Positions 26,972-35,953 of a stretch of 64,000 nucleotides of DNA are shown here, in pieces; the first letter of the stretch is position 1; each line of letters starts with the position of its first letter. A program made the translations under genes and the position numbers. Source of the stretch: Arthrobacter sp. ISL-28 (GTDB taxonomy: Bacteria; Actinomycetota; Actinomycetes; Actinomycetales; Micrococcaceae); assembly GCF_018613875.1 (NCBI RefSeq), contig NZ_JAGGPJ010000017.1, positions 62,001 through 126,000 on the forward strand, given 5' to 3'. Below the pieces are notes generated by a model. It was not told the origin of the DNA, did no database searches, and saw nothing but the letters and a program-made list of their open reading frames with translations.

Positions 26972-28011
26972 ATGAACAAGTCAGTGGGCATCAAGGACGT
27001 TGCAGCCGCAGCCGGGGTCTCCGTCACGACTGTCTCCCACGTCCTTAATGACGTTGCCTACGGCCGGGCCGGGGCTGAGACGAGGGAACGGGTCCACGAG
27101 GCTGCCCAGCGCCTCGGGTACGGCCCCAACCGGCTCGCACGGGCCCTGCGCACCCAGCGGTCGGGCATGATCGGGTTAATCAGCGAGGAAATCGCCACCA
27201 CCCCCCACGCTGGCAGGATCATCCTGGTGCCGAGGAAACAGCCCGGGCGCGGGGCTACAACATCATGATCATCAACTCCGCCAGCACCAGCTCACAGGGC
27301 TCCAGGGAAAGCGATGTGGCGGATCTGGTGGACCGGCAGGTTGACGGGATCCTGTATGCAACCATGTACCACCGCAAGCTGGCCATCCCAAAGAATTTGG
27401 CCGGAGTGCCTGCCGTCCTCGTGGACTCCGAAGACATCAGCCAAACTGTTTCCTCCGTCATCCCGGATGAAGCGGGCGGCGCACGATCGGCCGTTCAAAC
27501 CCTGATAAATGCCGGACACACCCGAATCGGCATGATCAACAGCACGGACGACGTCCCGGCCACCCATTCCCGACTGCAGGCCTACATGGAAACACTGGCG
27601 GACGCCGGGCTGCCATTCCACGACGAGCTCGTCCAGTCCGAGCATTCGGAGGTTCCCGGGGGCTACCAGGCGGCACTGCGCCTGCTGAAACCGCCTGGCC
27701 CGCCGACAGCCGTCTTCTGCTACAACGATCGGATGGCCATGGGTGCCTACCGGGCGGCCGCCGAAATGGGCCTCAGGATCCCCGAGGATGTTTCCTTCGT
27801 CGGCTTCGACAACCAGCAGCTCATCGCCGAAAACCTCCACCCTGCGCTGACAACCGTGGCCCTGCCGCACTACAAAATGGGCGCCTGGGCCACCGAAAAT
27901 CTCATTGACGCCATTGAGGGGAAGACTGATCTGGCGATCTTTGCAGCCCACCCGACGGTCTTGGAATGTCCGCTTGTCGTGCGCGATTCCGTCGCTCCGC
28001 CCTCACGCTAA
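26972..28011 (+). pseudogene. LacI-family transcriptional regulator with one-base frameshift
   Basis: The first part (MNKSVGIKDVAAAAGVSVTTVSHVLND) is a typical LacI HTH and hinge; the second (DRQVDGILYATMY through LECPLVVRDS) is the periplasmic-binding-like effector domain. They are in different frames. Adding one G at about 27226 restores an unbroken 346-residue protein reading IILGAEETARARGYNIM across the join, the expected family length. So this is either a one-base deletion in a GGG run or a sequence error. If real, the HTH part ends at 27268 without its effector domain. GGGAGG precedes the ATG. Confidence 0.85.
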
Positions 28012-28300
28012 CACCTTCACCTTAACCGTAAGGCCCGCCAAATTCCCGGGCGGGTCGGGAAGGAAGGCCGCCGTTGGAGGAGCCCGGACTGCTACAGCAC
28101 AACGTTCCAAATAGCGTCACCGCGGCAACTCCTCCGCCAACGTAAAAAGTCCTTCAGGCCCCTGTCCCCCGATCCCGGGGCGGACGATAATTAGAACTGA
28201 TCACCGGAGCTGGGCCGGCGGCGGTCACCGCCTGCCTGAGACCAAGGCGGTCCCCCCAGCCCGTCGTCGGCCCTTCAAGAGCCGCCGCCGCATTCCCTCT

Positions 28301-28492
28301 AGTTTGCGAGGGGTCTGTGATGCCGATGTATTGGGTCGAGGTGTACGCGGCGATGCCTTCGGATCCGCCTTCACGGCCGAGCCCAGACTGCTTCACGCCT
28401 CCGAACGGAGCTGCGGCATTGGAGATGATGCCAACGTTGAAGCCGAGCATACCGAACTCGATCTGTTCAGCCACGCGCAGCCTTCGACCGCG
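28301..28492 (-). pseudogene. C-terminal remnant of a succinate-semialdehyde-type dehydrogenase
   Basis: The segment [32 protein letters not shown] and [12 protein letters not shown] is the unmistakable C-terminal end of a GabD-like aldehyde dehydrogenase. The rest of the roughly 480-residue enzyme, including the catalytic Cys and Glu, is missing upstream, and the natural stop has been lost so the frame runs on. It is a dead fragment. Confidence 0.75.
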
Positions 28493-28590
28493 ACGGTAAA
28501 TACGAGCGTCGAACTGTTAAATCGGCACGATCCAGGCTGGGTCAAATGCAACAAGAAATTAACGTCCCGGAAACCTACGGCAGTTTACTG

Positions 28591-28611
28591 AGGTGAATTA
28601 TGGTTTCACCT
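28591..28611. promoter_or_regulatory. Inverted repeat upstream of the ammonium transporter
   Basis: AGGTGAA-TTATGGT-TTCACCT is a perfect 7-bp inverted repeat about 170 bases before amt. It is a plausible regulator site, but it does not match the nitrogen-control boxes I know well enough to name one. Confidence 0.4.
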
Positions 28612-28778
28612 GTCGCCGTTTGGGCGATGCGTCAGTTCCAGCGGCTTTGATGGAGGCCAGCGACTTGACAGCAACTCGCGCAGCAGCAGTCCGTACTGCT
28701 GATGGAACCGAAGCGCCATGACACTGCATCCGCCAGGTCTGCGGACAACAGAACACCACCTCCCCTGATTGGAGTTCC

Positions 28779-30068
28779 ATGAATTCTGGAGATGTCGCCT
28801 GGGTCCTCGCCGCAGGCGCCCTGCTGTGCATCATGATTCCCGGCCTTGCGCTGTTCTACGGCGGCATGGTCGGATCGCGCCGGATCCTGAACATGATGAT
28901 GATGTGCTTTGGCGGAATGAGCATCGTCGCCGTGCTCTGGGCCGTGTTCGGCTACTCGATGGTCTTCGGAAATTCCGTGGGCGGCGTCGGCCTCATCGGC
29001 AATGTCACCGAATACTTCGGCATGGAGCGACTGCTGACAGAGGACCCGGACGCACCCATACCCGCCGCCCTCTTCGCCGCCTTCCAGCTGTTCTTCGCCG
29101 GCATCACCACAGCGATCATCGCCGGGGCAGCCGCCGGCAGGATGAAATTCGGCGCCTGGATGACCTTCGCCGCGCTCTGGGCCACCCTGGTCTACTTTCC
29201 CGTCGCGCACTGGGTTTTCGCCTTCAGTTCTGCCGACGGCTCGGTAACCGGCGGTTGGATCGTTAACAACCTCAAAGCCATCGACTTCGCGGGCGGGACC
29301 GCCGTCCACATGAACGCCGGAATCGCCGCCCTCGCCCTTGCCCTCGTCCTCGGGCGCAGCGCGGGCTGGCCCAAGAGCGAACACACCAAGCCCCACAGCC
29401 GCCCGCTCGTCCTGATCGGCGCAGGGCTCCTCTGGGCAGGCTGGTTCGGATTCAACGCCGGCTCCGCGCTCACCGCCGGACAGTCCGCATCAGTGGTGTT
29501 CCTCAATACCGCCGTCGCCGCATCCGCCGGCCTGCTCGCCTGGGCGCTCGTGGAACGGATCAGGCTCGGCAGCGCCAGCAGCATGGGCGCCGCCTCTGGC
29601 CTGATCTCCGCCCTCGTTGCCATCACTCCCGCATGCGGCGCCGTCAGCCCCCTTGGTGCCCTGGCCATCGGACTCATCGCCGGAGCCCTTTGCTCCCTGG
29701 CCATCGAACTGAAGTTCCGGCTGGGCTTCGACGATTCGCTCGATGTCGTCGGCGTCCACATGGTCGGCGGCATTATCGGAACACTGCTGATCGGGCTCTT
29801 CGCCACAGATGCAGCCCCGAACAAGGTCAGCGGGCTGTTCTATGGCGGAGGCTTCGGCCTGCTTGGCATCCAGGCGGTGGCAACCGTGGCCGTGCTCGCC
29901 TACTCCTTCGTGGTCACCTGGGTCATCGCCAAGGTCCTCAACATCACCATGGGCCTGCGCATCCACGAGGCCGATGAACTCCGAGGTATCGACATCGCAG
30001 CCCACTCCGAGGCTGCCTACCTCACGGACGAAGAGCCCGTCGAGCTGGGCTCCCCGCACCGTGGATAG
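28779..30068 (+). CDS. amt: Ammonium transporter (Amt family)
   Basis: A 429-residue channel-like transporter with about eleven membrane helices. Conserved pore regions are visible: AVHMNAGIAALALALVLG and VGVHMVGGIIGTLLIGLF carry the twin pore histidines, and FNAGSALTAGQ is a family signature. It moves ammonium across the plasma membrane. No glnK or glnD follows, unlike the frequent amtB-glnK pair, so partner regulation must come from elsewhere. GGAG six bases before the ATG supports the start. Confidence 0.95.
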   Translation: MNSGDVAWVLAAGALLCIMIPGLALFYGGMVGSRRILNMMMMCFGGMSIVAVLWAVFGYSMVFGNSVGGVGLIGNVTEYFGMERLLTEDPDAPIPAALFAAFQLFFAGITTAIIAGAAAGRMKFGAWMTFAALWATLVYFPVAHWVFAFSSADGSVTGGWIVNNLKAIDFAGGTAVHMNAGIAALALALVLGRSAGWPKSEHTKPHSRPLVLIGAGLLWAGWFGFNAGSALTAGQSASVVFLNTAVAASAGLLAWALVERIRLGSASSMGAASGLISALVAITPACGAVSPLGALAIGLIAGALCSLAIELKFRLGFDDSLDVVGVHMVGGIIGTLLIGLFATDAAPNKVSGLFYGGGFGLLGIQAVATVAVLAYSFVVTWVIAKVLNITMGLRIHEADELRGIDIAAHSEAAYLTDEEPVELGSPHRG

Positions 30069-30071
30069 CCG

Positions 30072-30093
30072 AAGCCCGGCGGGTGTCGGGCTT
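30072..30093 (+). terminator. Hairpin after amt
   Basis: AAGCCCG and CGGGCTT form a 7-bp stem immediately after the stop. It lacks a long T-run. Confidence 0.45.
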
Positions 30094-30123
30094 ACCCGAG
30101 GGTGACGTGCCCGACGCCGAGAC

Positions 30124-30923
30124 TCATCCGTGGAGGAACACGTTGATGGCCTCGGCGACGCCGGCGGGGTCCGTCACGTGGGCAAAGTGGTTCTGACCGG
30201 GGAAAAGGTTCTCGGTCACGTTCGCCAGCCTCTGCCGGAGGTGTTGTGAGGCTCCGACCAGGTGTGCCGGACTCGCCTCGCCAACAAGCAACAGAGTCGG
30301 CACATCGATCTCCGCGTACTGCTGGATGAGAACGTCGGTCATGTCGATTTCGGTGAGTTCGCGGGTCCATGTAGGGCTGAGCTCAATCATCCCGGGCCAC
30401 AGCGGGGACGCAGCCAGGGCCTCGGTTTCCTCCGGGGAGATGCGCAGGAAGTGGGCTGCTGCTACGCGCATCGCTTTGTCTCCGTTTCCCTCCTCCACGG
30501 CTGCGGCATACTCCCCCAAGGCTGCCCCGGCTGTAGGCGCATCGACAGGCAGTGGGGGCTCGTACAGCACGAGTGAGGCGACGGCCGCTCCGGTGCGCAC
30601 GGCTTCGAGGGCGCAGATCGCCCCGTAGGAGTGCCCGAGCAGGGCAACGCCTTCACCGGCGACGTCGAGCACAGCCTTAATGTCGTCGGATTCGGTGTTC
30701 ATTGAGTAGTCTTCGGCGTCGGCGCTGAGCCCGCGCCCGCGGCGGTCCATGATGTACACGTGTTGGCATCGGCCAGTTGTTCGGCCACGGCCAGCCATTG
30801 CTCGCCGGTCGAGATGCTTCCGTGGACCAGGACGATCGGGCTGCCGGACCCTAGCTTGCGGTAGCCGATCACGGTGCCGTCGGCGGATTCGACGGTGTGG
30901 CTGCTGACGAGTTGGGTTTGCAT
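30124..30923 (-). pseudogene. Alpha/beta hydrolase downstream of the aromatic-acid carrier, one-base frameshift
   Basis: The start (ATG 30923 after AAGGAGTCCC) leads into SPIVLVHGSISTGEQW, the oxyanion region, and the later part has the nucleophile elbow LLGHSYGAICALE and catalytic His in NHFAHVTDP. The two parts are in different frames. Restoring one C at 30765-30766 (ADAQHVYIMDRRGRG) gives an intact 266-residue hydrolase. It lies 75 bases after the MFS carrier on the same strand, so co-transcription is likely. It could hydrolyse an aromatic ester or act as a thioesterase; both are guesses. Confidence 0.8.
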
Positions 30924-30998
30924 GGGACTCCTTTGTCATTGTTCGGTTAATTGTTGGACGTGGGTGCGCTCCGGTCGCACCGCCTCATGAACCAGGCG

Positions 30999-32357
30999 TC
31001 AGTGCGGGATGGCATCCGTGGAGACTGCCGGCTCCGTAGCCATGCCCACGCCGGTCGTCGCGGCAGCGGCCTGAAGCCGCGGTACAGACAGAACAGCGAC
31101 GACGCCCACGGCTGCCGCAATGGCCCAGACGGAGAAGTTGATGAAGGTGCCGAGTGATGCGGCGACCAGGACGCCGCCGCCCGAAATCGCCAGTACTGCG
31201 CCAATCCGGCCGATGCCGAGTGTGATGCCAAGGGCTGTGGCCCGAGTGGCGCCCGAGAAGTAGGTTGCCACGAAGCCGTTGACCAGGATCTGGGCTCCCA
31301 CTGAGCCGAAGCCCACGACGGCGACCAGCAGGTACATGGCGGGAAGCGGCATGATCCCTGTTCCCATGAGAACCAAGGCGAATCCGGAGTTGGCGAAGGC
31401 GGTGGCGGTGACCGGCCGGGGGCCGAAGCGGTCCGCCAGGCGGGAGGACACAAGCACGCCCACCACGGCGCCGATGTTGACTGTCAGAAGGAAGGTCAAC
31501 GATGAAGCGAGCGAGTACTTGGCAATGACCATGAGTTGGGGAAGCCAGGTGTTCAGGCCGTAGACGAGGGTCTGGCCGCAGACGCCGGCCAGGCAGAAGA
31601 GGATCATCGCAGCGAGCAGGCGCCCCGTCAGAAGCGTGCGGAACCGGCCCGCCTCCGGCACATCGCCTGAAACCCGTATCGGGGTGAGCTGCTCCAGTCC
31701 GTAGTCGGCAATAAGTCGTTCCGCCTGGTCCCGGTCCCCTTTGGCAGCGAGATAAGCGGGAGATTCCGGGAGGAATTTGAACAGCAGCGGGACGACGGCG
31801 ACGAGCGGGATGCCGCCAAGCGCGAGCATGCCTTGGAATCCCAGCGTGGACAGGAAGGCAAGGGAGAGCAGCGCGGCGAGGATGCCGCCCACCGCATAGC
31901 CGGAGAACATGAGCGCGTTGTTAAAGTTGCGTCGGTTTGATTTGGAGAACTCGACGGTCAGGGCGATGGCTGTCGGAATGACCCCGCCCAGTCCGAGCCC
32001 GGCAAGAAAACGGAAGAGTCCGAACAGTTCGGGGGTGGGTGCCCAGGCGGTCAGCAGCATCAGGAACGAGAAGGAGGCGATGGACACCATCATGACCTTC
32101 CGGCGCCCAACGATGTCGGTCAGATATCCGATCAGGATGGCGCCGATGAACATGCCGGCCAGGGCGTAGCTGCCAATGGCGCCCGTCTCCACGGGGGTCA
32201 GGGCCCAGGGCTGGTGTGCCAGGAGCTTGGGAACGATTGCACCGTAGACAACAAGGTCATAGCCATCAAAGACGATGGCAAGGAAGCAAAGAAAGATGAC
32301 GACGGCGGGCGATTTACGTGGGCGGGCCGGCGACGAGAGTTGCGGGGAGAAAGCCAT
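30999..32357 (-). CDS. Aromatic acid:H+ symporter-type MFS transporter
   Basis: A 452-residue major facilitator with 12 predicted helices. The first-helix motif FDGYDLVVYGAIVP matches the DGxD signature of the AAHS group (PcaK, BenK, GenK types), and the loop 2-3 signature is GYLTDIVGRRKVMM. It probably imports salicylate, gentisate or a related acid for the adjacent catabolic operon. The ATG at 32357 follows GGAG at seven bases; upstream in-frame codons lack a binding site. A PaaX-like operator overlaps its promoter. Confidence 0.9.
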   Translation of the reverse strand: MAFSPQLSSPARPRKSPAVVIFLCFLAIVFDGYDLVVYGAIVPKLLAHQPWALTPVETGAIGSYALAGMFIGAILIGYLTDIVGRRKVMMVSIASFSFLMLLTAWAPTPELFGLFRFLAGLGLGGVIPTAIALTVEFSKSNRRNFNNALMFSGYAVGGILAALLSLAFLSTLGFQGMLALGGIPLVAVVPLLFKFLPESPAYLAAKGDRDQAERLIADYGLEQLTPIRVSGDVPEAGRFRTLLTGRLLAAMILFCLAGVCGQTLVYGLNTWLPQLMVIAKYSLASSLTFLLTVNIGAVVGVLVSSRLADRFGPRPVTATAFANSGFALVLMGTGIMPLPAMYLLVAVVGFGSVGAQILVNGFVATYFSGATRATALGITLGIGRIGAVLAISGGGVLVAASLGTFINFSVWAIAAAVGVVAVLSVPRLQAAAATTGVGMATEPAVSTDAIPH

Positions 32358-32432
32358 TGGGGACTCCAGGTGGTATACACGACGGTGTGGCTGTGCCAGA
32401 GATGCGGGTGGCCTGTGACCTGACCCACATCG

Positions 32433-32474
32433 AATGTAACACAAAGCTGCTGTCCGTCAATAGATTTGTTGCAC
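32433..32474 (-). promoter_or_regulatory. Promoter and PaaX-like operator of the MFS carrier
   Basis: On the minus strand: a GTGCAACAAAT half-site, -35 TTGACG (32455-32460), 16 bases, then GT-TACATT where TACATT (32433-32438) is the -10. The downstream half-site GTTACAT overlaps the -10. The layout matches the hydroxylase operon promoter at 34286. Confidence 0.65.
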
Positions 32475-32518
32475 GTCTCGGGACTGACCGCTTTAGGTCC
32501 CGAAGTTGGAGGAGTCTT

Positions 32519-33352
32519 ATGCAGTGGAAGCCCAGAGCCCTGGTCCTGGATCTCTTCGGAGACTACCTCCGCTACGCCGGAAGCGAGGCCCGGCTTGCTG
32601 ACATCACCGAGCTCCTCGCGGTGTTTGGCATTGAGCCAGCGACGGTGCGCGTCACCCTGTCCCGTCTCCGCAAGGAGGGCTGGTTCGACACCAGGCGCGT
32701 CGGACGGGAGACGGTTTATTCCCTCACTCCCCACATGCTGGAGATCCTGAACGAGGGGCGGGAGCGGATTTTCCGCCACCGGGACGAGGACTGGGAGGGC
32801 CGTTGGACGATGGTGATCTACCAGGTTCCGGAATCCGAGCGCGGCGTCCGCGAGGAGTTGCGGAAACGGCTCGCCTGGCACGGATTCGGCCAGCTGTCGC
32901 CCTCCACGTGGCTGAGCCCCCATGACCTCATAGCAGAAGCCCGCGAACTCGCCGCAGAGTACCCACTGGCAAGAATTGACGTTCTGTGGTGCGGCACCGG
33001 CGACCTTCAGCAGGATAGGGACCTTGCCGCGCGCTGTTGGGATCTGGAGCAGCTCGGCGTGGATTATCAGCAGTTCATCCGCACCTACTCGGGCCTGAAT
33101 GACGAGGCGGTGAATGCGGACAAGGATGGGCGCACAGCACTCATCGAGCGCATGCAGGTCATCGGCGACTTTCGCCGATTTCCGTTCCGCGACCCCCACC
33201 TGCCCCGGGCCCTGCAGCCGCGGGACTGGCCGAGCGGTGAAGCGTACAATCTCTTCGGCGCCGTTCACCGCCAGCTTGGTCCTGCAGCCACAGAATTCGT
33301 TTCCGGCGTGATTGGGCAACCGGTGGGCCCGGGCAGGGAGGTTTTGACGTAA
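32519..33352 (+). CDS. paaX: PaaX-family transcriptional regulator (copy 1)
   Basis: A 277-residue PaaX-type regulator: N-terminal winged helix (LVLDLFGDYLRYAG, then EPATVRVTLSRLRKEGWF), a PaaX middle domain (GRWTMVIYQVPESERG) and the conserved C-terminal region (RFPFRDPHLPRALQP). The family represses phenylacetate and other aromatic CoA-ester pathways and is released by the aryl-CoA. GGAGGAG precedes the ATG. It is divergent from the MFS carrier and is followed 109 bases on by a close paralogue. Confidence 0.9.
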   Translation: MQWKPRALVLDLFGDYLRYAGSEARLADITELLAVFGIEPATVRVTLSRLRKEGWFDTRRVGRETVYSLTPHMLEILNEGRERIFRHRDEDWEGRWTMVIYQVPESERGVREELRKRLAWHGFGQLSPSTWLSPHDLIAEARELAAEYPLARIDVLWCGTGDLQQDRDLAARCWDLEQLGVDYQQFIRTYSGLNDEAVNADKDGRTALIERMQVIGDFRRFPFRDPHLPRALQPRDWPSGEAYNLFGAVHRQLGPAATEFVSGVIGQPVGPGREVLT

Positions 33353-33393
33353 GTCGGGCCGGGGTCGAGGAGCAAAATCGGTGATTGAGCTTG

Positions 33394-33436
33394 AATGTAA
33401 CATTATTTAGTGGTCCGTTGAGCCGCCGGTTACATC
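33394..33436 (+). promoter_or_regulatory. Promoter and PaaX-like operator of the second regulator
   Basis: Half-site ATGTAAC (33395-33401), a weak -35 TAGTGG (33408-33413), 17 bases, then -10 TACATC within GTTACAT (33429-33435). The half-sites form an inverted repeat 27 bases apart. Confidence 0.55.
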
Positions 33437-33461
33437 TAACTTCGATCCCCCAGGAGTCCCC

Positions 33462-34292
33462 ATGGCGGAGACGCCCCGATCTCTCGTCCTGAATCTTTTC
33501 GGCGACTACCTTCGGTATGCCGGCGGTGAGGTCAAGCTTGGCGAACTGACCGAACTGATGGTGGCATTCGGTGTCGAACCCGCCACGATCAGGGTCAGCA
33601 TGTCCCGCCTCAAGAAGGAAGGGTGGTTCACCACGCGCAAGGATGGGCGGGAAACCGTCTACGTCCTGAGTGGCCACATGCTCGACGTGCTCATCCAAGG
33701 CCGTGCGCGGATCTTTCGACGCCGGGAGGAGCCCTGGGCCGGGCGCTGGACGATGGTCATCTACCAGGTGCCGGAGTCCGAGCGGGCCGTGCGTGAACAG
33801 CTTCGCAAGCAGCTGGCGTGGACGGGGTTCGGCCAGCTCTCACCCTCAACCTGGCTGGCCCCGCACGATCTTTCGCGGGAAGCCAAGGAGCTCGCGTCCG
33901 AGTACGAAATGGCCCGGATGGATATCCTCTGGTGCGGTTCCGATGATGCAGAAGCAGCCCGGGATCTGGCTGCCAGATGCTGGGACCTCGACGCTCTGGG
34001 GCGGGACTACAGGAACTTCCTTAACACCTATGCCCACTTGGATAATGAGCGCGGCAACTCGAGCCGGGACGGGCGGCAGGCGCTGATGGAACGCACCCGG
34101 ATCATCGACGATTTTCGCCGCTTCCCGTTCCGTGACCCCGAATTGCCGCATGAGCTGCAACCCGAGGACTGGCCGGGCCCTGCCGCCTTCAGCCTCTTCA
34201 GTCGCGTGCACGAACAGCTGCGACCCCAGGCGAACGCGTACGTGGAGAGCGTGATCGGGCGCAAGCTCCAGCCGTCGCCGGTCGATATGTAA
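33462..34292 (+). CDS. paaX: PaaX-family transcriptional regulator (copy 2)
   Basis: A 276-residue paralogue of the preceding regulator, with the same three-part layout (LVLNLFGDYLRYAGGE, EPATIRVSMSRLKKEGWF, GRWTMVIYQVPESERA). The two copies are aligned end to end without gaps over the HTH and PaaX domains. AGGAG five bases before the ATG is clear. Its stop codon lies inside the operator half-site of the downstream catabolic operon. Two PaaX copies beside one pathway suggest either two inducers or a heteromeric repressor; neither is shown here. Confidence 0.9.
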   Translation: MAETPRSLVLNLFGDYLRYAGGEVKLGELTELMVAFGVEPATIRVSMSRLKKEGWFTTRKDGRETVYVLSGHMLDVLIQGRARIFRRREEPWAGRWTMVIYQVPESERAVREQLRKQLAWTGFGQLSPSTWLAPHDLSREAKELASEYEMARMDILWCGSDDAEAARDLAARCWDLDALGRDYRNFLNTYAHLDNERGNSSRDGRQALMERTRIIDDFRRFPFRDPELPHELQPEDWPGPAAFSLFSRVHEQLRPQANAYVESVIGRKLQPSPVDM

Positions 34293-34329
34293 CAAATAGT
34301 TGACGTTCATCAGAACTGAGTTACATAAT
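34286..34329 (+). promoter_or_regulatory. Promoter and PaaX-like operator of the salicylate operon
   Basis: Half-site ATGTAAC (34287-34293), -35 TTGACG (34300-34305), 16 bases, -10 TACATA (34322-34327) within GTTACATA (34320-34327). The half-sites are a perfect inverted repeat 26 bases apart. The left one overlaps the TAA stop of the second paaX. Confidence 0.75.
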
Positions 34330-34378
34330 TGAGGGGAGACGTATCTCACCACTCCCCCAAACTTAGAAGGTGGCATCG

Positions 34379-35953
34379 ATGGCACTTCGCGTAGCCTGCA
34401 TTGGCGGCGGTCCCGGAGGACTGTTCTTCTCAACCCTGTTCAAGCAGACAGTTCCCGACGCCGAAGTCGTACTCTTCGAACGGAACCAGGCCACAGACGC
34501 CTTCGGGTTCGGCGTCGTCTTCTCGGACGCGACGCTGCGTCAGATCAACGATGCCGATCGTGTGGTGCTGAACGGGCTCCGGGACCATGGCACCCACTGG
34601 GACGACATCGAGGTCTGGCTCAAGGGCGAGCGAAAGTCCTTCGGCGGAAACGGTATGGCTGCCATTTACCGGAAGACCCTGCTGAAGCTGATGCAGGAGC
34701 GGGCGGCGGAGGTCGGTGTCGACATGCGATTCGGCCAGTACGTGCCCGACCTGTCTCAACTGGACGGCTTCGACCTGATCGTCGGCGCGGACGGAGCCAA
34801 CTCATCGACCCGCGAGCAACTCGGCGAGAGCCTGGGCCATACCGCTGAGACCGCGACCGCCAAGTTCATCTGGTTCGGCACGACCTATAAGTTCAGCGGC
34901 CTCACCTTCGTCCACCGGCAGAGCGAGTTCGGCAACTTCGCCGTCCACGGCTACCCGATCAGCGACGACCTCAGCACGTTCATCGTTGAAACCGATGAGG
35001 AGACCTGGCGTAAAGCCGGCCTTGACGAATTCGATGCAACCCAGCCTCCGGGACCCTCAGACCTGAAGACCCAGCGGTTCCTCGAGAAGCTGTTCGCCGA
35101 AGACATCGCCGGCGAGCCGCTCGTGGCCAACAACTCCCGCTGGGCAAATTTCCGCACCCGCAGTACCCGCTCCTGGCACAAGGGCAACGTCGTCCTGCTC
35201 GGCGACGCCATGCACACCGCGCACTTCTCTGTAGGATCCGGCACCAAGATGGCCATGGAAGACGCCATCACCCTGGTCCGGGAAGTCGCCGCGCACCAGG
35301 GTGACCTGGAAGCGGCGTTCACCAACTATGAAGCCGAGCGCCAGCCCCTGGTCGCCAAGATCCAGAACGCCGCGCGCGGCGGCCTGAGCTGGTGGGAACA
35401 CTTCGCCCGGTATTACAACTCCTTCGACCCGACTCAGTTCACCTTCCACTTCTTTTCCCGCAGCATCGACATCGACAAAATCCGCCAGCGCGACCCAATG
35501 CTGGCCAAGTCCGCAGAACAGGACTGGCTGGCCAGGCACGGAAACGAACCACTGGAAACGCCGTTCACGGCCGGAGCGGCCCGGTTTAGCGGGCGCCTGC
35601 TTTCCCTCACCAGCGAGGCCGGCCAGCCCGCACTGACCGGGCCAGGCGGCCGGGTTCCCCTGGTCACCGACCCGGCCGACGCCGACGCCGAGACCGGTTT
35701 CCTGCTCACCGCACCGGACACGGAAGAGGGCCTTGCCGCCTGTTTTGGCCGGCTGCCGGCTCAGGCAGCAGCCATCGTGATCCAGGGCGGTAACCCGTTT
35801 ACCCGGAGCTTGGCCTCTGAAGAGGCGCGGCTGGGCCGAGGCCTCGCTAGCGTCATCGTGGATGACCGCGGCCCCGTCTCGGCCCTCACCTTGGTGCTCT
35901 CCGGCCGTGCAGACGCCGTCGCCACCGCCGCCGGGGAGGCAACCGATGCATAG
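34379..35953 (+). CDS. sdgC: FAD-dependent salicylyl-CoA 5-hydroxylase-like monooxygenase
   Basis: A 524-residue flavoprotein hydroxylase. FAD motifs are ACIGGGPGGLFFSTL at the N-terminus, VGADGANSSTRE in the middle and LLGDAMHTAHFSVGSGTKMA. This is the group that acts on aryl-CoA thioesters such as salicylyl-CoA and 2-aminobenzoyl-CoA. With an aryl-AMP ligase and gentisate dioxygenase in the same operon, 5-hydroxylation of salicylyl-CoA to gentisyl-CoA is the likely reaction, as proposed for Streptomyces SdgC. It lacks the C-terminal ene-reductase domain of the larger aminobenzoyl-CoA enzymes. AGAAGG precedes ATG 34379. Confidence 0.82.
   Translation: MALRVACIGGGPGGLFFSTLFKQTVPDAEVVLFERNQATDAFGFGVVFSDATLRQINDADRVVLNGLRDHGTHWDDIEVWLKGERKSFGGNGMAAIYRKTLLKLMQERAAEVGVDMRFGQYVPDLSQLDGFDLIVGADGANSSTREQLGESLGHTAETATAKFIWFGTTYKFSGLTFVHRQSEFGNFAVHGYPISDDLSTFIVETDEETWRKAGLDEFDATQPPGPSDLKTQRFLEKLFAEDIAGEPLVANNSRWANFRTRSTRSWHKGNVVLLGDAMHTAHFSVGSGTKMAMEDAITLVREVAAHQGDLEAAFTNYEAERQPLVAKIQNAARGGLSWWEHFARYYNSFDPTQFTFHFFSRSIDIDKIRQRDPMLAKSAEQDWLARHGNEPLETPFTAGAARFSGRLLSLTSEAGQPALTGPGGRVPLVTDPADADAETGFLLTAPDTEEGLAACFGRLPAQAAAIVIQGGNPFTRSLASEEARLGRGLASVIVDDRGPVSALTLVLSGRADAVATAAGEATDA

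Larger units (their letters stand above)
28012..28778. other. Interval with an aldehyde dehydrogenase remnant
   Basis: About 770 bases between the LacI gene and amt. It holds a C-terminal aldehyde dehydrogenase scrap (near 28301-28492) and an inverted repeat at 28591. The rest shows no supportable gene. Confidence 0.5.

Noticed and set aside
35862..35945. Extended start of the acyl-CoA synthetase
   Set aside because: Proline/serine-rich residues from the overlap with the hydroxylase; the CoA-binding domain begins at 35946.
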